Of a stretch of DNA of 64,000 nucleotides, positions 33,682 through 41,689 are shown one piece after another. The stretch lies in assembly GCA_022703505.1 (NCBI GenBank), contig JAKLDN010000001.1, forward strand, positions 407,389 through 471,388. Reading direction: 5' to 3'. Under the pieces are notes generated by a model. The model had not been told where the DNA came from. It made no database searches and saw only the letters and a program-made list of their open reading frames with translations. The translations under genes were made by a program, and so were the position numbers. How positions within the stretch are numbered: position 1 is the stretch's first letter; every line of letters begins with the position of its first letter. The stretch comes from Spirochaetota bacterium. GTDB lineage: Bacteria; Spirochaetota; Spirochaetia; Treponematales; UBA12059.

Positions 33682-34855
33682 GGGTCTCCAGGTGGCCCGT
33701 CTGGGGAAAGAAATCGTGCATCCCGATCGACTCGATCCGGTAGCCTCGGCCGGTCAGGTCCTTGAGGTCCCGGGCCAGGGTGGCGGGGTCGCAGGAAACG
33801 TAGGACAGCGAGGGGATCCGGGCGTCGGCAAGCCAGTCCCGGACCGTCGGGGCAAGACCCGAGCGGGGAGGGTCCAGGACCGCGGCGTCGAAGCCCTTCC
33901 GGGCGGAGGGCGACTTCACCCACTCCTCCACCGCCAGGGCGTGGTACTCTGTCCGACCGGCCGCGTTGCGTCGGGCGTATTCCAGGGCAAAGGGATTGTG
34001 TTCCACGCAGACCAGGACCTCGAAGGAGTCCCGGAGGAAGGAGCCGAACAGCCCCACCCCACAGTAGAGGTCCGCGGCCCGGCTTCCCGACAACCCCTGG
34101 ACGACCGAGGGTGCCAGGGTGTCCAGGGCTCGGAGGTTGCTCTGGAAGAAACCCTTCACATGGAAGGCGATCTCCCGGCCCGCCACGGGAACCCGAACCT
34201 CCCCGTCCCGGCCTTCCAGGTAGACCCGGGCATCCCCGGGCTCGGTGCGGCCGTCATCGCCGGCACGGCCATCGGCAAAGACCAGGAACCGGTCCTTGCC
34301 CTCCAGATAGGACCGCAGGTCCTCCCGGGCACGACCCCGGCCTTCCCGGGCTTCCATCCACCGCCGGATGGGCCGATCCGCGATCGGACAGGTAGGCGTC
34401 TCCACGACCTCTGTCCCCGCCCGGCGCTTGAGGCCGATACCGCCCGAGGGTGCCAGGTGGAACTGCATGCGATTCCGGCAGGAATAGGGTTCCGAAGGAA
34501 CCTCATCGATATCCCGGACGGAGAGGCCTCCGATGCGGGAAAGGCAGTCCCTTAGGATCTCCGCCTTTTCGCGGACCTGCCGGGAATACGCCATATGCTG
34601 GAGCGAGCATCCGCCGCAGATTCCGTAAAGCGCGCATTCCGGATCTATCCGGTCCGTGGAAGCCTCGAGAACCTCCCGTAGCTCCGCGGCTGCCCAATCC
34701 CCGGAAGCCCTGACGCCATCTGGGAAGGCCGCACGGACGGTCTCCCCCGGTACAGTCCCAGGCACGAAGACCGCCTTCCCCTCCGGGAAGGCCAGCCCGT
34801 CACCCCCGACGGCGAGTTTCTCGATCCGCAGCTCAACGATATCCCGGTCGCTCAT
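33659..34855 (-). CDS. rlmD: 23S rRNA (uracil-5)-methyltransferase, RlmD/RumA type
   Basis: About 398 residues. A TRAM-like N-terminus (VELRIEKLAVGGDGLAF) is followed by the iron-sulfur cysteines CALYGICGGC near 72-81, the SAM motif ADLYCGVGLFGSF near 255 and the catalytic DPPRSGL near 320 with a later SCDPATL. The cluster places it with RlmD/RlmC rather than plain TrmA. It makes m5U in 23S rRNA; the exact position is inferred. ATG at 34855 lies 11 nt after TATACT, so the leader would be only about 4-5 nt. A 12/13 copy of the dispersed repeat (34406-34418) encodes GTEV in this gene. Confidence 0.9.
   Translation of the reverse strand: MSDRDIVELRIEKLAVGGDGLAFPEGKAVFVPGTVPGETVRAAFPDGVRASGDWAAAELREVLEASTDRIDPECALYGICGGCSLQHMAYSRQVREKAEILRDCLSRIGGLSVRDIDEVPSEPYSCRNRMQFHLAPSGGIGLKRRAGTEVVETPTCPIADRPIRRWMEAREGRGRAREDLRSYLEGKDRFLVFADGRAGDDGRTEPGDARVYLEGRDGEVRVPVAGREIAFHVKGFFQSNLRALDTLAPSVVQGLSGSRAADLYCGVGLFGSFLRDSFEVLVCVEHNPFALEYARRNAAGRTEYHALAVEEWVKSPSARKGFDAAVLDPPRSGLAPTVRDWLADARIPSLSYVSCDPATLARDLKDLTGRGYRIESIGMHDFFPQTGHLETHVRLRWD
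34406..34418 (-). repeat. GGGGACAGAGCTC dispersed repeat, 12 of 13
   Basis: GGGGACAGAGGTC inside the RlmD-type gene, in sense orientation. Confidence 0.55.
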
Positions 34856-34966
34856 ATCGAGGATCGAGTATACCCGCCGCCGGGAGGACCGTAAAGATTG
34901 ACGGCGAGGGACGCACGGCGGCGGAAACCTTGACAGAGGCCCCGGTCCGGCCCACACTCGAGGCGG

Positions 34967-36589
34967 ATGAACACCGGAGATGTTCTTCTAGTCGGACGAT
35001 TCTACAGCCTGGCCCGGGAGGGCGAGCGGTTCTCCGCCCTGCGGGTGGGGACGGACGGCCGCATATCCCAAGCCTACCCGGACGGTGCCCCCCTGCCGCC
35101 GGACATCCCCCGCCGCCCCCTTCCGTCCGGTACGACGGCCTGTGTCCCCGCCTTCGTGGACAGCCACGCCCACTTCCTGACCAAGGCGGCCATGGGTGCC
35201 CTGGTGAAGACTCTGTCCCGATTGGAGGATGGCCGGGTCCTCCCGGACTGCCTGGACGGGGTCCGGACTCTCTTGGCCGAAGCCTCGGAGGAGCGGCCCC
35301 GGGGACCCGTCATCGGCTACGGCCTGGCGCCGGGGGTCCTCGCGGAGCGACGCCTTCCCACGGCCGCGGAATTGGACGCATGGCTGCCGGGACGGCCGGT
35401 CATCGTCCTTTCCTTCGACGGCCATTCCAGCTCCTACTCTACAGCGGCCCTCCGCATCCTGGGCCTGGAATCCCAGGCCCGGGACGGCGTCCTGTCCGGG
35501 GAAGCCCACGAGTTCAACATGGACCGTGTCATGACCTACGCTATGCGAGCTCTGTCCCCCGCCGCCCTGGCTAAAGGACTTTCCCGGGCGGTTCGGGAGG
35601 CGGCGGAAGCAGGACTTGCGGCGGTGGATTGCATGGAAGGTTTCGGGAACGAGCGCCGGGAGCCGGGCACGGAAATACTAGCTCGAATCGGCGGGCGTCT
35701 ACCCCTCCGGCTCCGGCTCTGGCTCCAGTACACCCGGCCTGAGCTTGTCGGCCGCTACGTCCCCAGGATGGCCCGGCCTCGGGTCGGAGGCTGTCTCCAC
35801 TGGGAGATGGACGGGTCCATCTCCTCTCGGAGCGCCGCGATGGACCGGCCCTACTTGGACCGGGACCACTCCGGCAGGCTCTATCGGAGCCCCGAAGAAG
35901 CCTACGCCCTGGCGAAGCCCTTCTATAACGCGGGCTACCAGATCTCCGCCCACGCCATCGGGCCCCGGGGGATCGAGTCCATCCTCTCGGCCTACGAAAA
36001 ACTTTCCGCGGGACTCGGGGACAGAGCTCGGGACCGGCGGCACCGGATCGACCACTTCGAGTTCCCCCGGCCGGATCAAGTGGAGCGAGCGGGCCGTCTG
36101 GGCCTGGTCCTACCCGTCCAGCCGGGCTTCGCCTGGATCGACGCCCGGTTCCATCGATCCTACCCCGAGGCCCTGGATGACCAGACCTTCGCCTCCTTCA
36201 CCCCCCTGAGGTCCCTACTCCAGGCGGGGGCCGTGCCCGCCCTTTCCTCGGACGCCCCGGTCCAGCCCTTCGACCCCTTCCTGCAGATCGCCGGAGCCGT
36301 AGAGCACCCCGTGGCTTCGGAATCTCTTCCCGTGTACGATGCCCTCCGGGCTTATTCTTGGGCTGGCGCCTACGGGGCATATGAGGAGGAGGACCGGGGC
36401 ACTCTGGAAGCAGGGAAGTACGCGGACTTTGCCCCTCTGGACCGGGATCCCTTCGAGACTCCAAAGGCGGAGCTGTACCGGATCCGTACCCTGGGGACCT
36501 GGATAGGAGGCCGGCCTCTGGAATCTCCCCCGGATAATCCGGCGGGCTTCGTGATGCGCGCCCTGACATCCCCAAGGAGGAAGATATGA
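34967..36589 (+). CDS. YtcJ-like amidohydrolase
   Basis: 540 residues, metal-dependent amidohydrolase of the YtcJ type. The metal motif DSHAHF near 64, GHSS near 148 and later histidines (SAHAIG near 330, RIDHFEF near 365) match the family. The C-terminal EDRGTLEAGKYADFAPLDRDPFE strand is also typical. The substrate is unknown; relatives cleave amides or cyclic imides. The ATG follows GAGGCGG. The next gene, an amino-acid permease, overlaps by 4 bp, suggesting that the substrate or product is brought in by it. Two exact copies of the 13-bp repeat lie in frame: one encodes ALSP (35547-35559), the other GDRA (36017-36029). Confidence 0.85.
   Translation: MNTGDVLLVGRFYSLAREGERFSALRVGTDGRISQAYPDGAPLPPDIPRRPLPSGTTACVPAFVDSHAHFLTKAAMGALVKTLSRLEDGRVLPDCLDGVRTLLAEASEERPRGPVIGYGLAPGVLAERRLPTAAELDAWLPGRPVIVLSFDGHSSSYSTAALRILGLESQARDGVLSGEAHEFNMDRVMTYAMRALSPAALAKGLSRAVREAAEAGLAAVDCMEGFGNERREPGTEILARIGGRLPLRLRLWLQYTRPELVGRYVPRMARPRVGGCLHWEMDGSISSRSAAMDRPYLDRDHSGRLYRSPEEAYALAKPFYNAGYQISAHAIGPRGIESILSAYEKLSAGLGDRARDRRHRIDHFEFPRPDQVERAGRLGLVLPVQPGFAWIDARFHRSYPEALDDQTFASFTPLRSLLQAGAVPALSSDAPVQPFDPFLQIAGAVEHPVASESLPVYDALRAYSWAGAYGAYEEEDRGTLEAGKYADFAPLDRDPFETPKAELYRIRTLGTWIGGRPLESPPDNPAGFVMRALTSPRRKI
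35547..35559 (-). repeat. GGGGACAGAGCTC dispersed repeat, exact copy
   Basis: Antisense inside the YtcJ-like gene, encoding ALSP in MRALSPAALAKG. Confidence 0.85.
36017..36029 (+). repeat. GGGGACAGAGCTC dispersed repeat, exact copy
   Basis: Sense orientation inside the YtcJ-like gene, encoding GDRA in LGDRARDRRHRID. Confidence 0.85.
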
Positions 36590-37758
36590 GCGTTCCCGCC
36601 CGAACCTTGAGCTTTCCCGAGGCCACGGCCATCATCGCGGGGTACGGGATCGGGGGCGGGATGCTCGCCCTGCCCTACCTGGTCTCCCTGAACGGGATCG
36701 GCCCCTCGGCCCTGGTTCTGGCGGGCGCCTATGCTCTGTCCCTCCTTTTGCACCTCATGATCGCGGAGTTGGCCGCGGGAGACGGAAGCGGCCGGCAGAT
36801 CGTGGAACTCTTTCGGGAATACCTGTTTACCGGGAAGGGTGGGAAGGCCTTGACCTGGGTCTTCTTCGGGGTGATGGGGGTGGTGTTCGTCGCCAACCTG
36901 GCGGCCTATGTCTCCGGGGGCAGCGAAATCCTGGCGGCCCTGGGGCTGGCGGAACCCTGGGGAGGAATCGCCTTCTACGCCGCGGCTGCCGCGGTCGCGG
37001 CCTTCGGTCTCAAGGTCCTGGGGGTGGCCGAGAAGTGGGCCGTAGGAGCCATGGCCGTACTCTTCGCCCTGCTGGTGGCCGCCTCGCTCGTCGCCTTGGC
37101 AAAGGCTGACTTCACTATTCCGGCCCCCGCCCCGGCTCTGTCCCCGAATGCGGCCGGGCTCCTAGCCCTTTACGGGATGGCCATGTTCTGCTTCGCAGCC
37201 TTCTTCTCGGTGCCCCAAGCCGCCCAAGGTCTGGCGGACCGGCCGACCCTCATACCCCGAGCCGTGGCCGCGGGCCTGGGGGTGAATTTCACCCTGATCC
37301 TCCTGGTGACGACCCTCTCCCTCCTTCTGTCTCCGGAGCCCACCATCATCGCAACGGTCGGCTGGGGCCGGGCCCTGGGCCCCCGGGCGGAGCTCGCGGG
37401 AACGGGCTTCGTCCTGTTGGCCATGCTGACCAGCTACTGGTCCATCTCCTTCGCCCTGTCCTCCATGATCCGGGAGCGGCTGGGCCTGGGGAACTTCCCC
37501 GCCTGGCTCCTGGCCACTGTCCCCACCCTGGTCCTGGCCCTGGCGGGCTTTGGAGGCTTCCTGGAGTTCATGCGAACCGCGGGGGGCGCGATCGCCGTGC
37601 TGGTGGCTGTCCTCTTCGTACCCGCTTACCGGAGATACCGGAACCGAAAGGGAACACCGGTCATCCTGCCTCCGGGAATCTCGGGGCGGGCCTGGGACTG
37701 GCTGGCTGTAGCGGCATACCTTGCCATGGCCGCGGGATCCCTGATGCCTATCAGGTAG
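36586..37758 (+). CDS. Aromatic amino-acid permease-like transporter
   Basis: 390 residues with about eleven likely helices. The opening TLSFPEATAIIAGYGIGGGMLALPYLV, with its unwound glycine-rich helix 1, fits the hydroxy/aromatic amino-acid permease (HAAAP) branch of the APC superfamily. It probably imports an amino acid with H+ or Na+. ATGA overlap (36586-36589) couples it to the YtcJ-like hydrolase, so the two may handle the same compound. Confidence 0.83.
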   Translation: MSVPARTLSFPEATAIIAGYGIGGGMLALPYLVSLNGIGPSALVLAGAYALSLLLHLMIAELAAGDGSGRQIVELFREYLFTGKGGKALTWVFFGVMGVVFVANLAAYVSGGSEILAALGLAEPWGGIAFYAAAAAVAAFGLKVLGVAEKWAVGAMAVLFALLVAASLVALAKADFTIPAPAPALSPNAAGLLALYGMAMFCFAAFFSVPQAAQGLADRPTLIPRAVAAGLGVNFTLILLVTTLSLLLSPEPTIIATVGWGRALGPRAELAGTGFVLLAMLTSYWSISFALSSMIRERLGLGNFPAWLLATVPTLVLALAGFGGFLEFMRTAGGAIAVLVAVLFVPAYRRYRNRKGTPVILPPGISGRAWDWLAVAAYLAMAAGSLMPIR

Positions 37759-37781
37759 GCGCGGGGACAGCCGAGGCACTC

Positions 37782-39059
37782 TCACTCGGTCTCGGAGACC
37801 TCCTGGGGGGCGGGACGGAATACCGCCTCCTCCACCCGGTTCGCCTCCACTTTCAAGACCGTGAACCGGCCCAGAGGGGTATGGGCCACGTCTCCTTCCA
37901 CGGGGATGCGGTCCAGGATCCAGGCCACGTAGCCCGCGACCGTCTGGATGTCCACGGTGCCCGGAGATTCCGTGCCGGTGACGTCCGCGACCAGGGACAG
38001 AGGTGCGTCCCCGGAAACCGTATAGGACCCGTCCGCCCTGCGCCGGAGGCGCTCCCTGGGCTCCTCGTCGCCGTCCTCATAGATCTCCCCGACGATCTCC
38101 TCGATCACGTCACGGATGGTCACGACCCCGGCCAAGCCCCCGTACTCGTCCAGCACCACGGCAAAGGATTCCTTGCGCCGCTTCAATAGGTCGAAGAGTT
38201 CGCCCAGGGGTTTTGTGGACATGACCAGGACAGGCTCGGCCATGATCTCCCGGATGGGGCGGTCCCGACGGCCGTGGACCACCTCGTCAAGTACCCGCTT
38301 CAGGGCTACCACGCCTACTATTTTCTCGGGATCCTCGTCATACACGGGGAACCGGGAATGGAGTTCGCCCACCGCCGCCGTCGCCGCCTCCTGGGCGGTG
38401 GTACGGCCGTCCAGGCTGAAGACGTCGATCCGGTGGGTCATCACGGCCTGCACGGTCATGGTCCCCATGCGGAAGATGTTCTTGACCATGGAGCTCTTAG
38501 CGAAGTCGATGACTCCCGCGCTCTCGGCCACCGCCAGCATCTGGGTCATAGTCTCCAGGGACATCTCGGTCTTGGAGGTCTTGCCGAAGATCCGGGTGAC
38601 CAGGGAACTCAGGAAGTTGATAGCCCCCACGGCGGGCCGCAGGAGGTAGGACAGGACCAGGATGAACCTAGCCGCGTGGACCGCGATGAACTCGTTGTGT
38701 GCGATGGCTAGGCGTTTGGGAGTGACCTCCCCGAAGATTAGGACCGCTAGGGTGATGACCCCCGTGACGGCTCCCAGAGCTCTGTCCCCCCAGCGCTCCA
38801 ACGTGTACTCCGTGGCCAGCACGGAGGCCAGGATGTTCACCACATTGTTTCCGATCAGGATCGTGGACAGGAAGACCTCGGGCTCCCGGGCCAGTTTCTC
38901 AACGATACGGCCCTGGCGGTACCGCTTTCGGAGGTTCTGGATCTGGAAGATCGAAAGGGAGGTGAAGGCCGTCTCGGAAGCGGAAAAGACGGCGGAAAAA
39001 ACCAAGCAAATGATGACACCGGCGAGGGAAGGACTCATCGCTCCGCTCCCGCGGGACAT
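37782..39059 (-). CDS. CNNM/CorC family transporter (HlyC/CorC, CBS domains)
   Basis: 425 residues. A DUF21 membrane domain (about 10-190; ASETAFTSLSIFQIQNL, EVTPKRLAIAHNE) is followed by a CBS pair (about 205-330) and a CorC/HlyC C-terminal domain (about 345-420). Such proteins are linked to Mg2+ or Co2+ export, and the CBS pair binds nucleotide. Two starts are possible: 39059 and an ATG seven codons later with a GGAG upstream. An exact 13-bp repeat (38777-38789, sense) encodes GDRA in ERWGDRALGAVTGV between helices. Confidence 0.88.
   Translation of the reverse strand: MSRGSGAMSPSLAGVIICLVFSAVFSASETAFTSLSIFQIQNLRKRYRQGRIVEKLAREPEVFLSTILIGNNVVNILASVLATEYTLERWGDRALGAVTGVITLAVLIFGEVTPKRLAIAHNEFIAVHAARFILVLSYLLRPAVGAINFLSSLVTRIFGKTSKTEMSLETMTQMLAVAESAGVIDFAKSSMVKNIFRMGTMTVQAVMTHRIDVFSLDGRTTAQEAATAAVGELHSRFPVYDEDPEKIVGVVALKRVLDEVVHGRRDRPIREIMAEPVLVMSTKPLGELFDLLKRRKESFAVVLDEYGGLAGVVTIRDVIEEIVGEIYEDGDEEPRERLRRRADGSYTVSGDAPLSLVADVTGTESPGTVDIQTVAGYVAWILDRIPVEGDVAHTPLGRFTVLKVEANRVEEAVFRPAPQEVSETE
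38777..38789 (-). repeat. GGGGACAGAGCTC dispersed repeat, exact copy
   Basis: Sense orientation inside the CorC/HlyC-type gene, encoding GDRA. Confidence 0.85.
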
Positions 39060-39391
39060 GAGTCCGTACTACTAGGGTAGGGGTCGTCCATATCGGGCAA
39101 TGATATACGAAGCGGGCCCGGGACGGCAAGGAGGCGAGGGAACGCCTCCGGGAGTCCTTCTGGAAGCTCAGAACAGGGTGCCCGGACGGGACGCCATGGA
39201 TTCCCCGGGCCGCGAGGTTGCGCCTTATCCTATTGGCCCCGAATACCTGCTCGGTGGTTATCCTGGGCACCGGCATCCATGCTGCGCTCCGGGTCGAGCT
39301 CGATAATGATGGAACATATTCAAAGCATCGTTCGCTCGAACGAAGGTATGCAAGCTCGTTTGCCGGTGCCTCTTTCTTGGAAAATATTCTA
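39060..39391. other. Gene-free stretch with a possible transposase remnant
   Basis: No intact gene is seen across about 330 bp. On the minus strand, an open stretch near 39190-39260 reads ANRIRRNLAARGI, which resembles the recognition segment of IS5-type transposases (DADxLRxxLAxRGI). It has no start and no catalytic residues, so at most it is a decayed fragment. Base composition turns AT-richer from about 39300, marking the border of the accessory segment. Confidence 0.35.
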
Positions 39392-40282
39392 CTAATTGTA
39401 GGCGCAGCGGAATCCGCAATCCGTTCTTCGACTCGCCGGGTCACTTCCTGCTCGGCCTGCGGAGTGGCCGGCCGCGAGTTCCTTCGCAGGTGAGGAAGCC
39501 GAACCTCCGCGCATGGTCCTGTTGACAGCAGGATTCAAATTGGCGGGATCCGACGACGAGGCGAAAGCAGGATTGGGGTAGTCCGAAATATAGCAATCAA
39601 GGACCCATTCCCAAACGTTGCCCGCCATATCCAGGTGGCCCCATCGCGCGGCTCCCGCGGGCCGGGATCCCGTCGGCTGTATTGCCCCTGAAACCGAATC
39701 GATGAAGGCGGAATACGCTCCGGAAGGCGCCGCGGATCCCCAGGGGTAGAGGTTCTGCTTGTCTCCCCCTGCGGCCGCGCACTCCCATTCCGTTTCCGTG
39801 GGCAATCGCCCGCCCTTCCAGATGCAATAGGCGAACGCCTCGTACCAGGTTACCGAATTGATGGGTTTCTGCTCATTGCCTCCGGGAACATCGGTCCAGG
39901 TGGATGATGCACCGAGAGATTTCAGCTGAGCTACAAGATCCGGTCCCGTCGGGGGAAGAAGAACTGTCCAGACTGCCTTCCACCCCGAACCCTCGATGTT
40001 CGGATGCGCGCCATCTCCTTCGTTCGGTCTCCACCCAGTGAAATAATCAGTGACAAATTCCCGGAACTCTCCGACCGTCACTTCTGTCATGTCCAGCCTG
40101 AACCCCGAAACGGTCACGGGAACGGTTTCAGTTCCGGTTGCCGGATCGGCGGCTGAACCATAGTAACCTAGGTAATAGGTAGCGCCGAGTTCGAGACCGT
40201 GGGTGATGGTATCATCACAGCCGAAAAACGCAGAAATGAGCCCGACCGCGAATAGGGATGCTACTGTTTTTAACAATTTCAT
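39392..40282 (-). CDS. Formylglycine-generating-enzyme-like (SUMF1) lipoprotein
   Basis: About 296 residues. The N-terminus MKLLKTVASLFAVGLISAFFGC ends in a probable lipobox cysteine. The FGE-sulfatase fold is clear from DMTEVTVGEFREF near 75, PINSVTWYEAFAYCIWKGGRLPTE near 150, MAGNVWEWV near 225 and a final CGFRCAYN. Sulfatase-activating FGE copper-binding cysteines are not evident and no sulfatase gene is nearby, so a structural or ligand-binding role is more likely. ATG at 40282 follows GGAGAAATC. GC content is clearly lower than in the surrounding genes, suggesting transfer. Confidence 0.85.
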   Translation of the reverse strand: MKLLKTVASLFAVGLISAFFGCDDTITHGLELGATYYLGYYGSAADPATGTETVPVTVSGFRLDMTEVTVGEFREFVTDYFTGWRPNEGDGAHPNIEGSGWKAVWTVLLPPTGPDLVAQLKSLGASSTWTDVPGGNEQKPINSVTWYEAFAYCIWKGGRLPTETEWECAAAGGDKQNLYPWGSAAPSGAYSAFIDSVSGAIQPTGSRPAGAARWGHLDMAGNVWEWVLDCYISDYPNPAFASSSDPANLNPAVNRTMRGGSASSPAKELAAGHSAGRAGSDPASRRTDCGFRCAYN

Positions 40283-40458
40283 GATTTCTCCATCGGGGAC
40301 ACAAGATCCGTCGATTATGAACATGATGATATCACATTGGGCGGCTCTCTTCATGCCCGATTGAATTCCAAGATTAGATTCTCCGAACGGGCGGCCTGTT
40401 CCCTCATGGCGGCCGGATGCCGACTCGCCTATAGTATAAGTGGAAAGCGAGGAACGCC

Positions 40459-40989
40459 ATGAAGACCGTCCCCATCGTCCAGGCGGAGATGCTCCCTATA
40501 GTGAAATCGTCCCGGATGTTCCACTACCTGTCGGAGCCTGAGATCATCGTCCTTCTGGGAGCCTGCGAACAGATTAGGTTCGGCAAGGACGAGCGCATCA
40601 TTACCGAGAGGGACCCCGGCGACTGCCTGTACCTCATCCTGTCCGGGAGCGCGCGGGTGACCGTCGAAGAGAACGGACGCGACGCGTATATCTGTACCCT
40701 CGGCGCCGGGGATGTCTTCGGGGAGGCGGGCTTGTTCATGAACCTGAAGCGTACCGCTAACGTCGCGGCGGCGGACGATGGAATGACGGTCCTGCGCGTC
40801 AAACGGTCCGACTTCATGCGCTTCATTCGGGAGCACCCTGCGGCTGGCATCAAGGTGTTGTTCATGATCATCTACAGCCTGCTGGCGAAACTCCGGGAGG
40901 CGAACCTCGAACTGGCATTCGAGCGCAGGGAGGATATCGCCCAGGACGACATCGACGATCTGCTCCGTGACTACCTGGAACAGAAGTGA
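40459..40989 (+). CDS. Cyclic-nucleotide-binding domain protein without DNA-binding domain
   Basis: 176 residues. One cNMP-binding fold (about 20-135): ITERDPGDCLYLILSGSARV and GAGDVFGEAGLF, the phosphate-binding cassette in which the usual arginine of RxA is present as KRTANVAA. There is no helix-turn-helix, so it is not a Crp regulator; a small helical tail (about 140-176) ends the protein. It may sense cAMP, cGMP or c-di-GMP and act on a partner. A TATAGT box about 27 nt upstream and GCGAGG before the ATG serve it. It lies in the AT-richer segment. Confidence 0.85.
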   Translation: MKTVPIVQAEMLPIVKSSRMFHYLSEPEIIVLLGACEQIRFGKDERIITERDPGDCLYLILSGSARVTVEENGRDAYICTLGAGDVFGEAGLFMNLKRTANVAAADDGMTVLRVKRSDFMRFIREHPAAGIKVLFMIIYSLLAKLREANLELAFERREDIAQDDIDDLLRDYLEQK

Positions 40990-41033
40990 CATCGGAAGCC
41001 CTCCTAACGGGATGAGCCCGGTCGGAGGTGCGG

Positions 41034-41558
41034 CTAGTCATCGCCCAAGAGTAGAAGCCTATGCCCTGGGAAAGCCAGTGCGGCATACTCCCCGAGCTCA
41101 TCCACGATCCCCCGTATCCCATGACGGTGATGCCACAACCCTCCATGAAGCCAACTCTCCGCTGTTTCCACCCGGAGGGCTTCCACCGGATTGTTGTCTA
41201 TATACTCGAATGCTCTCGCAAAGTGTTGAAAGCTGGCCATGATCCTCGAGAAAAAGCGACATCCCCAGACATGTCCCGTGTACCCGTGTATCCGGTTGAA
41301 CGCCATCGCGAACACACTGAGGATCCACTGCATGATCCGGGACAAGGACTCCCGTTCCCCGGGCCGGATCATGAGGTGGATATGGTTCCCCATCACGCAG
41401 AAATTTTCGATTCGAAACCGGTACCTAGTTCTAGCCCGAGCAAGGACACGCAGAAAGAGGTCCTTCAGACCTTTAGCGTCTAGAATCATCTCTCCTCGGT
41501 TCGCCCTGGCCGTCACATGGTATACCGCCCCTGCTTGCAGCTCCCTTGGCTTTCTCAT
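41034..41558 (-). CDS. REP-associated tyrosine transposase (RAYT, Y1_Tnp)
   Basis: About 174 residues. It has the IS200/IS605-like single-strand transposase fold: QAGAVYHVTARANRGEMIL at the start, the metal-binding pair HIH in FCVMGNHIHLMIRP near 58-66, the catalytic tyrosine in FARAFEYIDNNPVEAL near 123, and a short C-terminal tail. RAYTs are domesticated or self-limited transposases tied to short dispersed REP sequences. Three exact 13-bp copies spaced exactly 31 bp lie 57-131 bp upstream of its start, and the same word is scattered through the window. It is therefore the likely source or user of that repeat. Start ATG at 41558; a GTG two codons upstream is possible. Confidence 0.92.
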   Translation of the reverse strand: MRKPRELQAGAVYHVTARANRGEMILDAKGLKDLFLRVLARARTRYRFRIENFCVMGNHIHLMIRPGERESLSRIMQWILSVFAMAFNRIHGYTGHVWGCRFFSRIMASFQHFARAFEYIDNNPVEALRVETAESWLHGGLWHHRHGIRGIVDELGEYAALAFPGHRLLLLGDD

Positions 41559-41614
41559 GCCCACAATACGCTACTAGTTTGCGAGTTCACTTGCGTTTCG
41601 CCGCGTTTCCGTAT

Positions 41615-41689
41615 GAGCTCTGTCCCCGGAAGGGTCTCTTGTATCGAGCTCTGTCCCCGAGGCAATCGTTTACGTTGAGCTCTGTCCCC
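41615..41689 (-). repeat. Three exact GGGGACAGAGCTC copies at a 31-bp period
   Basis: Copies at 41615-41627, 41646-41658 and 41677-41689, all in the same direction, with unrelated spacers. They lie between the RAYT start and the end of the MFS gene. The rightmost copy supplies the last codons of that MFS gene. Confidence 0.92.
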
